A stretch of DNA of 64,000 nt, taken from NCBI RefSeq assembly GCF_024808875.1, contig NZ_JANUCT010000011.1:34431-98430 (forward strand), read 5' to 3'. Position numbers and translations under genes: made by a program. Positions 1 to 11,097 of this stretch are shown piece by piece (the stretch's first letter is position 1; every line of letters begins with the position of its first letter). Origin of the DNA: Methylohalomonas lacus. Lineage in GTDB: Bacteria; Pseudomonadota; Gammaproteobacteria; Methylohalomonadales; Methylohalomonadaceae. Below the pieces are notes generated by a model. That model was not told where the DNA came from and did not search any database. It saw nothing but the letters and a program-made list of their open reading frames with translations.

Positions 1-14
1 ATTCGCGTCAGCGA

Positions 15-632
15 ATGAGTAGGTCCCGCTCGCGCGGCTGGTTCCAGAAGCACAGCCGCGACACCTATGTGCGCCAGGCGCAGGCGGCCAACTACCGCGC
101 CCGCTCGGCCTTCAAGCTGGCCGAGATTGACGAGCGCGAAAAACTCTTTCGTCCCGGCCAGACGATCGTCGACCTCGGCGCTGCCCCCGGCAGCTGGTCG
201 CAGTACGTCGCGGAGAAAGTGCAGCCCGGCGGTCGAGTGCTTGCCATCGACCGGCTGGAGATAAAGCCCATCGACGGCGTGAGCCTGATTCACGGCGATC
301 TCGAGGACCCGGCCGTGGTCGAGAAGATCCGGGACTGGCTGGCGGGCCGTCCGGCGGACCTTGTAATCTCGGACGCCGCCCCCAATCTAACGGGTATAGC
401 CGTAACTGATCAGGCCAACATGGCGGCGCTGGGGCGCCTGCTGGTAGGCTTGTGCCCGGCAACCCTGAAACCCGGCGGTCATTTTCTGATCAAGCTGTTC
501 CAGGGCGACGAACTGGCCGCGTATGTTGAGGAATTGCGGGAACATTTCCGTACGGTTGTGACTCGAAAACCTGCAGCCTCGAAAGACACCTCGCGCGAGG
601 TGTATGTCCTCGGGCGGGGCTATAATGTATAG
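15..632 (+). CDS. rlmE: 23S rRNA (uridine-2'-O-)-methyltransferase RlmE
   Basis: The 205-residue protein is a full-length RlmE/FtsJ (RrmJ), the heat-shock-linked enzyme that methylates the 2'-OH of U2552 in the 23S rRNA A-loop using SAM. The SAM-binding motif DLGAAPGSWSQY lies at residues 53-64. The family's K-D-K-E tetrad is intact at Lys34, Asp120 (SDAAPN), Lys160 and Glu195, each four residues earlier than in the E. coli enzyme. The basic N-terminus (RSRSRGW) fits rRNA binding. It sits 49 bp before ftsH, the usual gammaproteobacterial order, so the two are probably cotranscribed. The start codon lies only 14 bases into the window, so upstream signals cannot be seen. Confidence 0.97.
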   Translation: MSRSRSRGWFQKHSRDTYVRQAQAANYRARSAFKLAEIDEREKLFRPGQTIVDLGAAPGSWSQYVAEKVQPGGRVLAIDRLEIKPIDGVSLIHGDLEDPAVVEKIRDWLAGRPADLVISDAAPNLTGIAVTDQANMAALGRLLVGLCPATLKPGGHFLIKLFQGDELAAYVEELREHFRTVVTRKPAASKDTSREVYVLGRGYNV

Positions 633-681
633 TGGTAGTTACGATTTCTTTATGTCAATCAGCACGTTGTGAGGTATTCGC

Positions 682-2615
<1,934 letters not shown>

Positions 2616-2622
<7 letters not shown>

Positions 2623-2653
2623 CAGGGACGCGTTAACGTGTCCCTGTCATGCG
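2616..2653. repeat. 38-bp near-perfect palindrome over the ftsH stop codon
   Basis: The 14-nt arms (left 2616-2629, right 2640-2653) are exactly complementary. The 10-nt centre (2630-2639) contains CGTTAACG, itself a palindrome, so only one opposed base pair (2630/2639) is mismatched. In RNA it would form a long hairpin covering the ftsH TGA at 2620-2622. No T-tract follows, so it is not a standard intrinsic terminator. It may stabilise the mRNA 3' end, pause transcription or be a cruciform. Its last base is the first base of a 7-bp-phased repeat array. Confidence 0.85.
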
Positions 2654-2687
2654 TATCTCGTTTCTCGTGAAGCGTATCTCGTTGAAG
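2653..2687. repeat. 7-bp-phased imperfect repeat array A
   Basis: Five consecutive 7-mers in one register: GTATCTC, GTTTCTC, GTGAAGC, GTATCTC and GTTGAAG. The first four 7-mers recur at 43731-43758 with 26 of 28 positions identical. The array fills the spacer after ftsH. It has no coding potential. Confidence 0.8.
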
Positions 2688-2765
2688 TGATAGCTTGGTC
2701 TGTCATGGCATTTCCGGAAATAGAGTAGCCGTGATTGAGCTATAAAAAGCTATTTGTTGGCAATA

Positions 2766-2800
2766 ACGAGATACGAGATACAAACGACGAGATACGAAAG
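2766..2800. repeat. 7-bp-phased imperfect repeat array B, abutting the glmM start
   Basis: Five 7-mers in register: ACGAGAT twice, ACAAACG, ACGAGAT and ACGAAAG. It ends three bases before the glmM GTG. ACAAACG is also the unit of the 14-copy tandem at 43811-43908, and GAGATAC is the reverse complement of GTATCTC in array A. The purine-rich last 7-mer stands where a Shine-Dalgarno sequence is expected, so the repeat may double as the ribosome-binding region. Confidence 0.8.
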
Positions 2801-2803
2801 TAA

Positions 2804-4159
2804 GTGGAAAGAAAGTATTTTGGCACCGACGGAATCCGTGGCACGGTTGGCAGCGGCTTCATCACGCCGGAATTTGTCCTGAAGCTTGGCTGGGCCGCCG
2901 GCCGCGTGCTCGGCAACGGTCGCAGCGGCCAGGTGCTGATCGGCAAGGACACCCGCATTTCCGGTTACATGTTCGAGTCGGCACTGGAAGCTGGCCTGTC
3001 GGCCGCCGGCATGGACATCAGTCTGCTCGGCCCGATGCCGACGCCGGGCATTGCCTACCTGACCCAGAATACCCGGGCGATCGCCGGTGTCGTCATCAGC
3101 GCCTCGCACAATCCGTTCGAGGACAATGGCATCAAGTTCTTTTCCAGCAATGGTACCAAGCTGGCAGACAACACCGAACTCGCCATCGAGGCGGAGATGG
3201 ACCAGCCGGTTACTACGGTCGGTTCGGCCAGCCTTGGCAAGGCGCGCCGCTTCAGCGATGCGCTACGCCGTTATATGGAGTTCTGCAAGTCGACGATCAG
3301 TCCGCACGTCAATCTTGAGGGCCTGCATATCGTGCTCGATTGTGCGCATGGAGCCACTTACCAGGTAGCGCCGTTGCTGTTCGAAGAGCTGGGCGCAAGG
3401 GTTACCAGTATCGGCAACACGCCCGATGGCCTGAACATCAACCACGAATGTGGTGCCACGGCCCCCGCCAAGCTCCAACGGACCGTGCGCGACACCGGCG
3501 CTGATCTAGGCATCGCCTTCGACGGCGACGGCGACCGCGTGATCATGGTTGACGGCAATGGCGAATTGCTGGATGGCGACGAGTTGATGTATATCATTGC
3601 CGCTGACCGGCCGACTACGCTCAATGGTACGGTCGTCGGCACGCAGATGAGCAATCTCGGACTGGAGCAGGCACTGCGGGCGCTGGGTCTCGACTTTATC
3701 CGCACCAAGGTGGGCGATCGTTACATCTACGAGGCCATGGCAGCGCAGAACCTGGTGCTGGGGGGCGAGACCTCCGGCCATATACTCTGCCTTGAGCTGA
3801 CGACAACCGGTGACGGCATCATTTCGGCCCTGCAGGTACTGGAGGTGATGTACAACAGTGGCCGCAAGTTGCATGAACTCAAACAGGGCATGCAGAAACT
3901 GCCCCAGGTGCTGATCAACGTGCGCCTGCCGCGGCCGATGGATGTGGTTGGTATCGATTCCGTGCAGGCGGCGGTGCGCGATGCGGAATCCGCGCTGGGC
4001 GCGCATGGCCGCGTGCTGCTGCGGCCATCAGGAACCGAGCCCGTTGTGCGTGTCATGGTGGAAGGCGAACAGGCAACGCACATCGAGGAACTGGCCCGGC
4101 AGATAGCGGGCGCCGTGACCGAAGTCATCGACGGTGCCGAGGCTTCGGCTCCCCGCTGA
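2804..4159 (+). CDS. glmM: Phosphoglucosamine mutase GlmM
   Basis: The enzyme interconverts glucosamine-6-phosphate and glucosamine-1-phosphate, feeding UDP-GlcNAc for peptidoglycan and LPS. The 451 residues match the family length. The phosphoserine of the active loop SASHN is Ser101, the Mg-binding loop DGDGDR spans 240-245, and the sugar-specificity loop GETSGH and the phosphate-binding RPSGTEP near the C-terminus are present. The start is GTG at 2804, which gives [13 protein letters not shown], the normal N-terminus. No clear Shine-Dalgarno is seen; the upstream bases are the 7-bp-phased array B. Confidence 0.97.
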   Translation: MERKYFGTDGIRGTVGSGFITPEFVLKLGWAAGRVLGNGRSGQVLIGKDTRISGYMFESALEAGLSAAGMDISLLGPMPTPGIAYLTQNTRAIAGVVISASHNPFEDNGIKFFSSNGTKLADNTELAIEAEMDQPVTTVGSASLGKARRFSDALRRYMEFCKSTISPHVNLEGLHIVLDCAHGATYQVAPLLFEELGARVTSIGNTPDGLNINHECGATAPAKLQRTVRDTGADLGIAFDGDGDRVIMVDGNGELLDGDELMYIIAADRPTTLNGTVVGTQMSNLGLEQALRALGLDFIRTKVGDRYIYEAMAAQNLVLGGETSGHILCLELTTTGDGIISALQVLEVMYNSGRKLHELKQGMQKLPQVLINVRLPRPMDVVGIDSVQAAVRDAESALGAHGRVLLRPSGTEPVVRVMVEGEQATHIEELARQIAGAVTEVIDGAEASAPR

Positions 4160-4277
4160 ACCCGTGTAGCATGTCCGGGTCTGATTGACTACCGACTGTA
4201 TACGGGACGCCCGTGCAGCACACGGGCTTGCCCGAAAAAATGCCAATAACCCATTATTCCAATCAAGGCTTTTACCT

Positions 4278-4793
4278 ATGCATTACATGAAACGTTGTCT
4301 GATCCTGCTTGTGCTCTGCGCCATGACCAGTGTGGCCGTGGCGGAACCGGACGAGCCGCGCCGCGAGCCGCAGCGTACCGTGGCCAAATCGGACGCCGTG
4401 GATGCGCTCCACTCGTTCCAGGACGACCCCCTGAACGGCCTGCCCGCTGCCCAGATTTTCACCAAGTACGTCAAGGAAGATGGTGAATATCATATCTCCA
4501 TGACGGAGCGGCTGGTGCCGTGGATGGTGAACCGGCAGGTGCCGCAACGTACCAAGGCGATCCTGCTATCGGCGTTTGTCGCCGGCAATTTCCAGGCGCA
4601 ACTCGACGACGAGTCCAAGCTCGACGACACGGCCGCTGGCCTGCGCTATACCGTCGAGGTCTATGAAAAGCTGAAGCAGGAAGATCCGACCCTGATGGTG
4701 GCCGAACTGGATGAACTGGTCAGCGCCAAGGAAAAGGGCAACCTCGACAGCGCCATAGACCGGATGACCGGCGACGATGGCGGCGACGAATGA
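4278..4793 (+). CDS. Secreted protein of unknown function
   Basis: I do not recognise the family. With ATG at 4278 (AAGG at 4265-4268 as ribosome-binding site) the protein has 171 residues. An alternative ATG at 4287 begins a classic signal peptide: KR, a hydrophobic core LILLVLCAMTSVAVA, then AEPDEP. The mature part is hydrophilic, acidic at the C-terminus (DDGGDE) and mostly helical by composition, with no cysteines that would suggest redox chemistry. It follows glmM by 118 bp and precedes the peroxiredoxin by 155 bp. An OxyR-like operator lies between it and the peroxiredoxin, so it is probably a separate unit. Periplasmic location is inferred from the signal peptide. Confidence 0.75.
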   Translation: MHYMKRCLILLVLCAMTSVAVAEPDEPRREPQRTVAKSDAVDALHSFQDDPLNGLPAAQIFTKYVKEDGEYHISMTERLVPWMVNRQVPQRTKAILLSAFVAGNFQAQLDDESKLDDTAAGLRYTVEVYEKLKQEDPTLMVAELDELVSAKEKGNLDSAIDRMTGDDGGDE

Positions 4794-4830
4794 CCGAGTC
4801 TGTGGGGCCGGAGGCTGGCCCGGAGCTAAG

Positions 4831-4867
4831 ATAGTCATTAACTATCAAAAAAATAAATAAATTCAAT
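4831..4867 (+). promoter_or_regulatory. Putative OxyR operator upstream of peroxiredoxin
   Basis: The four quartets ATAG, CTAT, ATAA and CAAT are each separated by exactly 7 bp. This is the OxyR pattern ATAG-N7-CTAT-N7-ATAG-N7-CTAT with 14 of 16 defined bases matching. It lies 82 bp before the start of an AhpC-type peroxiredoxin, a classic OxyR target. Immediately downstream a possible -10 (TATCAT, 4890-4895) sits with a poor -35, as at OxyR-activated promoters. Binding is inferred; no oxyR gene is in the window. Confidence 0.7.
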
Positions 4868-4871
4868 TTTA

Positions 4872-4898
4872 TTAATGATGCACTGCAGCTATCATTAA
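4872..4898. repeat. Perfect inverted repeat over the putative -10 of the peroxiredoxin gene
   Basis: The arms TTAATGAT (4872-4879) and ATCATTAA (4891-4898) are perfectly complementary around an 11-nt centre. The right arm overlaps the candidate -10. A second regulator (repressor) could bind here, or it could form a 5' UTR hairpin if transcription starts further upstream. Confidence 0.5.
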
Positions 4899-4948
4899 CA
4901 CTGCAATTGAAACGTTGAATTCAACAAAATCCACTGGAGGTTAGAAAC

Positions 4949-5548
4949 ATGAGCGTTCTGGTAACCCAACAAGCTCCCGATTTTACCGCCGCGGCTGTCA
5001 TGCCGGACGGCACGTTCAAGGAAGATTTCAAGCTGTCCGACCTGCGCGGCAAGTACGTCGTACTGTTCTTCTGGCCGCTGGACTTCACCTTTGTTTGCCC
5101 GTCAGAAATCATCGCGCACAACAACCGTATCCAGCGCTTCAAGGAACTGGGCGTTGAACTGGTCGGCGTGTCGATCGACTCGCACTTCACCCACTTTGCC
5201 TGGAAGCAGACGCCGGTCGAAAACGGCGGCATCGGTAACGTCCAGTTCCCGCTGGTGGCCGACGTCAAGCACGAGATCGTGCGTGCCTATGGCATTGAGC
5301 ATCCGGACGGTGTCGCCCTGCGCGGTTCCTTCCTGATCGACAAGGACGGTGTCGTCCAGCATCAGACCATCAACAACCTGCCGCTGGGCCGTAACGTTGA
5401 CGAAATGATCCGCCTGGTCGAGGCGCTGCAGTTCACTGAAGAACACGGTGAAGTCTGCCCGGCCGGCTGGCAGAAGGGTCAGAAGGGCATGAAGGCCGAC
5501 GCTGATGGTGTCGCCAGCTACCTGAAGGAAAACGCCGAGTCCCTGTAA
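4949..5548 (+). CDS. Typical 2-Cys peroxiredoxin (AhpC/Prx1 type)
   Basis: This 199-residue cytoplasmic peroxidase reduces H2O2, organic peroxides or peroxynitrite. The peroxidatic cysteine is Cys50 in FTFVCPSE and the resolving cysteine is Cys170 in EVCPAGW, so it is the obligate-dimer, two-cysteine type. The Shine-Dalgarno GGAGG precedes the ATG at 4949. trxB follows 80 bp downstream, and no ahpF is present, so thioredoxin with thioredoxin reductase is the likely reductant (inference). An OxyR-type operator lies upstream. A 12-bp hairpin separates it from trxB. Confidence 0.95.
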   Translation: MSVLVTQQAPDFTAAAVMPDGTFKEDFKLSDLRGKYVVLFFWPLDFTFVCPSEIIAHNNRIQRFKELGVELVGVSIDSHFTHFAWKQTPVENGGIGNVQFPLVADVKHEIVRAYGIEHPDGVALRGSFLIDKDGVVQHQTINNLPLGRNVDEMIRLVEALQFTEEHGEVCPAGWQKGQKGMKADADGVASYLKENAESL

Positions 5549-5574
5549 GTACCCAGGGAATCGACTGACCCGGC

Positions 5575-5601
5575 AAGCCGGTGTGGTTTCCACACCGGCT
5601 T
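5575..5601 (+). other. Intergenic hairpin between peroxiredoxin gene and trxB
   Basis: A perfect 12-bp stem (5575-5586 with 5590-5601) closes a TTT loop. No T-run follows, so it is unlikely to terminate efficiently. It could set different mRNA levels of the two genes by blocking 3' exonucleases or causing partial termination. Confidence 0.65.
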
Positions 5602-5607
5602 CACTAA

Positions 5608-6642
<1,035 letters not shown>

Positions 6643-6675
6643 AGCCATTCCCACGGTTGTCTAGCAGCAGTATCC

Positions 6676-6704
6676 AAGCCGCGTGTCCGCACGCGGCTTT
6701 TTTT
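6676..6704 (+). terminator. Intrinsic terminator after trxB
   Basis: A perfect 10-bp stem (6676-6685 with 6690-6699), a TCCG loop, and a run of seven T (6698-6704, of which two lie in the stem). It lies 33 bp after the trxB stop. Confidence 0.93.
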
Positions 6705-6771
6705 ATGTCCGCCTTACCGGCGCATGCAACTCTTTGACATTTAAAGATTTTATTTGGCTGTCGGGGGCAAT

Positions 6772-6798
6772 GTGACCGGATTGTGACAATTCGGTTAC
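6772..6798. promoter_or_regulatory. 27-bp dyad / Pho-box-like repeats upstream of pit
   Basis: Eleven of 13 opposed positions pair around a central G at 6785; the inner part is ATTGTGACAAT. The single-base centre argues for a protein-binding DNA dyad, not an RNA hairpin. The same bases also read as 11-bp-phased repeats GTGACCG, GTGACAA and GTTACCA, resembling a Pho box on the opposite strand. It ends 45 bp before the start of a phosphate transporter gene. Which regulator binds is an inference. Confidence 0.55.
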
Positions 6799-6843
6799 CA
6801 TGCGCGCTTCAATAACAAGCAAAACAACGTATGGAGTAGCAGA

Positions 6844-8433
6844 ATGGCGCTAGAGGCCGTTGGCAATCAACTGACACAGGCAGATCCTTCCCCGACCGGC
6901 AGGTTGCTGAGGTTTTCCCTGGCACTGTTGTTCATTGTCGGCGTCATCATCTATACCCTCTACTTCGTCGATGCTCCAGTCAGCATGACGCTGGTCGTTG
7001 CCGCGGTTGTTGGCGGCTACATGGCCATGGGCATCGGTGCCAACGATGTCGCCAACAATGTCGGTCCGTCGGTCGGCGCAAAAGCGCTGACGCTGGGCGG
7101 TGCGTTGATTATTGCGGCGATCTTCGAGGCCGCCGGCGCGCTGATCGCCGGGGGCAACGTGGTCGAGACGATTCGCAAGGGCATCATTGATCCGACCCTG
7201 ATCCCCGATGCAGCCACCTTTGTCTGGGCTATGCTGGCCGCGCTCCTGGCCGCCGCCCTGTGGCTGAATCTGGCGACCTCGATCGGTGCGCCAGTGTCGA
7301 CGACCCACTCCATTGTCGGTGCGGTCCTTGGCGGTGGCGTTGCCGCCGCCGGCTTCGGTATCGCCGACTGGGGTCTGGTCAGCAAAATTGCCGCCAGCTG
7401 GATCATCTCGCCGGTCATGGGCGGCGTGATCGCGGCGGCCTTCCTCTACATCATCAAGCACAGCATTACCTACCAGACTGACATGGCCTCGGCGGCAGGG
7501 CGCCGCCTACCGTTGCTGGTTGCCATCATGGCCTGGGCTTTCGCGACCTATCTGCTGGTCAAGGGACTTGGCAAGATTGTGTCCGTCGGCATGATCGGCG
7601 CGCTGATCTATGGCTTAATCATTGCAGTGGTTGTTTTTTTCCTGGTGCGGCCGGTGATCGGTCGCCAGTCGCGCTCCATCGACAATAACAAGCTGTCGGT
7701 CAATACGCTGTTCAATGTGCCACTGATATTCGCCTCCGCGCTGTTGTGCTTCGCCCATGGTTCCAACGACGTCGCCAACGCGGTCGGCCCGCTGGCAGCG
7801 ATCGTCGACGTGATGTCGCAAAGTGACGGCAGCATCGGTGGACAGGCGGCAATACCGCTGTGGGTCATGCTGATCGGTGCACTGGGCCTGTCGGTCGGAC
7901 TGGCGCTGTTCGGTGCTCGCGTCATCAAGACGGTCGGCACCGAGATTACCGACCTGGACCAGACCCGCGCCTACTGTATCGCCATGGCGGCGACCATTAC
8001 CGTGATCATCGCCAGTCAACTGGGCCTGCCGATCAGCTCGACGCACACGGCGGTCGGCGCGGTGTTTGGCGTGGGTTTCCTGCGCGAATACTTGAAGACC
8101 AGCTATGCGCGCAAGATCGACGAAATCAAGGAGCACCATGCCAACGAGGAGCAGCATGTACTGGACGAATTCCTGCGCGAGTTCGAACAGGCCTCGGCCA
8201 GCGACAAGAAACAGATGCTGAAAGATATGAAACGACGCGGCAAGCAGGACAAAAACGCGGTGGTTATTTCCAAGTCCGAGCGCAAGAGCCTGCGCAAGGT
8301 CAACCGCGAGGAACTGGTCAAGCGTTCGCTGGTATTCCGCATCGCCGCCGCCTGGATCATCACCGTGCCCGCGTCGGGGCTGATGGCGGCGATGCTCTTC
8401 TTCATGATCCGCGGCATGATGCTGCCGGCATAA
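6844..8433 (+). CDS. pit: PiT-family inorganic phosphate transporter
   Basis: The 529-residue inner-membrane protein carries the two inverted PiT signature repeats: GANDVANNVGP near residue 60 and GSNDVANAVGP near residue 307. It has about ten membrane segments. PiT carriers take up phosphate, often as a metal-phosphate complex, with H+ or Na+; which ion is used here cannot be read from the sequence. A charged cytoplasmic stretch (about residues 420-500, rich in Lys and Glu) precedes the last membrane segment. The 3' end is followed 136 bp later by a BCCT transporter. A dyad resembling a Pho box lies upstream; PhoB is known to repress pit genes in some bacteria. Confidence 0.93.
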   Translation: MALEAVGNQLTQADPSPTGRLLRFSLALLFIVGVIIYTLYFVDAPVSMTLVVAAVVGGYMAMGIGANDVANNVGPSVGAKALTLGGALIIAAIFEAAGALIAGGNVVETIRKGIIDPTLIPDAATFVWAMLAALLAAALWLNLATSIGAPVSTTHSIVGAVLGGGVAAAGFGIADWGLVSKIAASWIISPVMGGVIAAAFLYIIKHSITYQTDMASAAGRRLPLLVAIMAWAFATYLLVKGLGKIVSVGMIGALIYGLIIAVVVFFLVRPVIGRQSRSIDNNKLSVNTLFNVPLIFASALLCFAHGSNDVANAVGPLAAIVDVMSQSDGSIGGQAAIPLWVMLIGALGLSVGLALFGARVIKTVGTEITDLDQTRAYCIAMAATITVIIASQLGLPISSTHTAVGAVFGVGFLREYLKTSYARKIDEIKEHHANEEQHVLDEFLREFEQASASDKKQMLKDMKRRGKQDKNAVVISKSERKSLRKVNREELVKRSLVFRIAAAWIITVPASGLMAAMLFFMIRGMMLPA

Positions 8434-8569
8434 ACTGGGCCGGCTTATGCTCATGGACCTGTGCGAGCGATGGCGCTGCCTGATAGCCTGACAGTTGGCG
8501 ATGGCTGGAACCGGGTATGCATGACACTCGAATATAGAGGGGCTGTTTTTTCGTGAGGGTTGTCAGCAT

Positions 8570-10165
8570 ATGAGTACGCGCCCGGGCTGGGTATTTTACC
8601 TCTCGGTCATTCTGCTGATCGCGTTCGCGCTGTTGGGATTCCTCTATCCTGAGCAGCTCGCGTCCGGCTCCCAGGAAGCACTCGATTTCACGACCGTGCA
8701 TTTCGGCTGGTTGTACCTGTTCGCAACCACGGGGTTCCTGATCTTCTGTATCGGCGTGGCCATGAGTGACCATGGCCATATCCGGCTCGGGGCGGATGGT
8801 GAGATGCCCGAATTTTCCTACCTGGCATGGCTGGGGATGATCTTCTCCGCCGGCATGGGGGTGGGTCTGGTGTTCTGGGGCGTGGCTGAACCGATGACGC
8901 ACTATGTCGATCCGCCGCTCGGCATGGCCGAACCGCGCAGCCCGGAAGCCGCCGGCCTGGGCCTGCGCTATTCACTGTTCCACTGGGGTTTTCACCTGTG
9001 GGCCAATTTTGCCGTGGTGGGGCTGGCTATCGCCTATGTCCGATTCCGCCAGCAAAGGCCCGGTCTTATCAGCGAAACCTTCCGATCGACCATGGGAAAT
9101 CGGGTAGACGGTGCCCTGGGGCACACCATCAACATACTGGCCGTGGTCTCGACGGTGTTCGGTGTGGCGACAACCCTGGGTCTCGGTGTCATCCAGATCA
9201 ACAGTGGCCTGGATTCGGTGGCCGGCACCGGCTTCGGAACCGACCAACAACTGGCCATACTGGGCGGTGTCGCGGTCGTTTTTCTACTCTGTGCGCTGGC
9301 ACCGCTGGAAAGTGGTATCCGTCATGTCAGTAACCTCAACATGGTCCTGGCTGCCGGCTTGCTGCTGTTTGTATTCTTTTTGGGGCCCACGGATTTCATT
9401 ACCGCCGCATTGACGAATGCCATAGGCGACTATTTCGGCAACCTGATCGGCATGAGCCTGGTGATGACGCCTTACACGGGTGGTGACTGGGTTGAACGCT
9501 GGACGATTTTTTACTGGGCGTGGGGTCTTTCCTGGGCGCCTTTCGTGGGTACGTTCATCGCCCGCATATCACGGGGGCGGACAGTCAGGGAATTTGTTCT
9601 GGGTGTCATTGGCATGCCAGTACTGTTGAGTGCGGTCTGGTTTGCCACCTTTGGTGGCTCGGCGCTGTATTTCGAACTCTTTTCCGAGGCCCGCATCGGC
9701 GACGCCGTCACCCGCGAGATGAGTTCGGCATTGTTTGCCACGCTGGAGTATCTGCCCGCGCCCGAGGTGTTAAGCCAGCTGATGCTGGCCCTGATCGTGC
9801 TTTTCGTGATCACGTCAGCCAACTCTGCCACCTTTGTTCTGGGTATGTTCACCAGCAAAGGCGTTTTGACCCCGAGCCGCCTGTTGCGCGTGATATGGGG
9901 AGTGCTGCAGGTGCTGGTTGCCGGCGTCCTGTTGCTGAGTGGCGGCCTGGCCGCGCTGCAGACGAGTTCCATTCTGGCGGCTTTCCCATTCATGGTGCTT
10001 ATGGTCTTCATGGCGGCGGCCCTGCTGAAATCCCTGCGCGACGAGCGGCGCCAGATGGAACTGCATCGGGCGTTACTGCAGGAACGGTTGCAACGCATGC
10101 TGGAATTGTATGATCCGGATGCCGGCGGCAATAAGAGCGATGGTGAGGAGGAACAGTCCCGATAG
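8570..10165 (+). CDS. BCCT-family betaine/carnitine/choline transporter
   Basis: The 531-residue inner-membrane carrier shows the BCCT core signature GMGVGLVFWGVAEP and the conserved WTIFYWAWGLSWAPFVG stretch. About twelve membrane segments are expected. Family members import glycine betaine, choline, carnitine, ectoine or DMSP driven by Na+ or H+. The substrate cannot be assigned. The short charged C-terminus (about 40 residues, ending in EEEQSR) may be the osmosensing tail seen in some members. It is probably for osmoprotection. Confidence 0.92.
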   Translation: MSTRPGWVFYLSVILLIAFALLGFLYPEQLASGSQEALDFTTVHFGWLYLFATTGFLIFCIGVAMSDHGHIRLGADGEMPEFSYLAWLGMIFSAGMGVGLVFWGVAEPMTHYVDPPLGMAEPRSPEAAGLGLRYSLFHWGFHLWANFAVVGLAIAYVRFRQQRPGLISETFRSTMGNRVDGALGHTINILAVVSTVFGVATTLGLGVIQINSGLDSVAGTGFGTDQQLAILGGVAVVFLLCALAPLESGIRHVSNLNMVLAAGLLLFVFFLGPTDFITAALTNAIGDYFGNLIGMSLVMTPYTGGDWVERWTIFYWAWGLSWAPFVGTFIARISRGRTVREFVLGVIGMPVLLSAVWFATFGGSALYFELFSEARIGDAVTREMSSALFATLEYLPAPEVLSQLMLALIVLFVITSANSATFVLGMFTSKGVLTPSRLLRVIWGVLQVLVAGVLLLSGGLAALQTSSILAAFPFMVLMVFMAAALLKSLRDERRQMELHRALLQERLQRMLELYDPDAGGNKSDGEEEQSR

Positions 10166-10248
10166 GGACGGCCCGCTGCCGCAAAACAGTCCGTGGTTGT
10201 CCATGTTCCGCGATAACCTGATCCTTAACTGATTGAAGACCGCATACC

Positions 10249-10764
10249 ATGACCGAGCGACTCTATTTTGCCTATGGTTCCAACATGTCGACCCGGCGCC
10301 TGCAGCAGCGGGTGCGCGTTGTTGAAGTGGTGACGGTTGCCTGGCTGGAAGGGCATAGACTGAAATTCCATAAAAAGAGTCACGACGGTTCGGCGAAGTG
10401 CGACATCGAGCAGACCGGCGCCCCTGGTGATCGCGTGTACGGTGTTGTATTCCGATTGCCCGCCAGCGATAAGCCGGCGCTCGACGCAATGGAAGATCTG
10501 GGACGCAGCTACGCGGAAAAGCGCGTTGTGGTTAACAGCCCGGCGGGCGAACAGTACGAGGCATTCACCTACTACGCGCTTGTTATGGATCCGCAGATGA
10601 AACCGTATAGCTGGTACAAGGAACATGTACTGCGCGGTGCGCGCGAACACCATTTGCCGCCGGAATATATTAGTTGTATCGAACGGGTCGCGGCCGTACC
10701 GGACCTGGATGCCGAACGGCATGGCGGGGAACTGCTGATATACGATGACCTGCACGAGACATAA
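10249..10764 (+). CDS. Gamma-glutamylcyclotransferase-like protein
   Basis: The 171-residue protein has the GGCT fold signature YGSN at residues 9-12 (FAYGSNM) and a candidate catalytic acid Glu82 (AMEDLG). Members release 5-oxoproline from gamma-glutamyl peptides or amines; the exact substrate is unknown. It stands alone between the BCCT gene and the small-protein region. Its distant relatives include AIG2-like proteins, so a metabolic role other than glutathione turnover is possible. Confidence 0.85.
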   Translation: MTERLYFAYGSNMSTRRLQQRVRVVEVVTVAWLEGHRLKFHKKSHDGSAKCDIEQTGAPGDRVYGVVFRLPASDKPALDAMEDLGRSYAEKRVVVNSPAGEQYEAFTYYALVMDPQMKPYSWYKEHVLRGAREHHLPPEYISCIERVAAVPDLDAERHGGELLIYDDLHET

Positions 10765-10864
10765 ACGGTCTGGCGGACTTTCCAGTGACACGGGCAAAGC
10801 GGCGGCGGGTGTTCTATAGTTGAGCGGTAACGGTTTCGTTATCGGTCTCCGGTGAATCTCCGAT

Positions 10865-11068
10865 ATGTCAAACAGGCGCCGCAATGAGCGACTGGTACGT
10901 GCCCTGGCGTTAGCCGGCATCGGCCTGCTGGTCGGTGTGGCTGCGGGTCTCGGTATCGGTGTGCTGATGAAAGATCTGTTGATGGGGGCGGGCATCGGCC
11001 TGGCTCTGGGCGCGGGGATCGGCGGTGTGCCGGCGGCGCTGCTGTACGGCGGCGATATCGATCTCTGA
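10865..11068 (+). CDS. Small glycine-rich membrane protein, unknown
   Basis: 67 residues. A basic N-terminus (SNRRRNERLVR) is followed by two hydrophobic, glycine-rich stretches with repeated GxGxG spacing, typical of glycine-zipper helices that pack tightly in membranes. It ends with GGDIDL. The family is not recognised. A hairpin-forming sequence (CGGTAACG ... CGTTATCG) lies just upstream. It is the first of four small orphan genes in a row on the plus strand. Confidence 0.55.
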   Translation: MSNRRRNERLVRALALAGIGLLVGVAAGLGIGVLMKDLLMGAGIGLALGAGIGGVPAALLYGGDIDL

Positions 11069-11097
11069 GGCATATCTTGCAGCTGCGGGGAGGGGGA

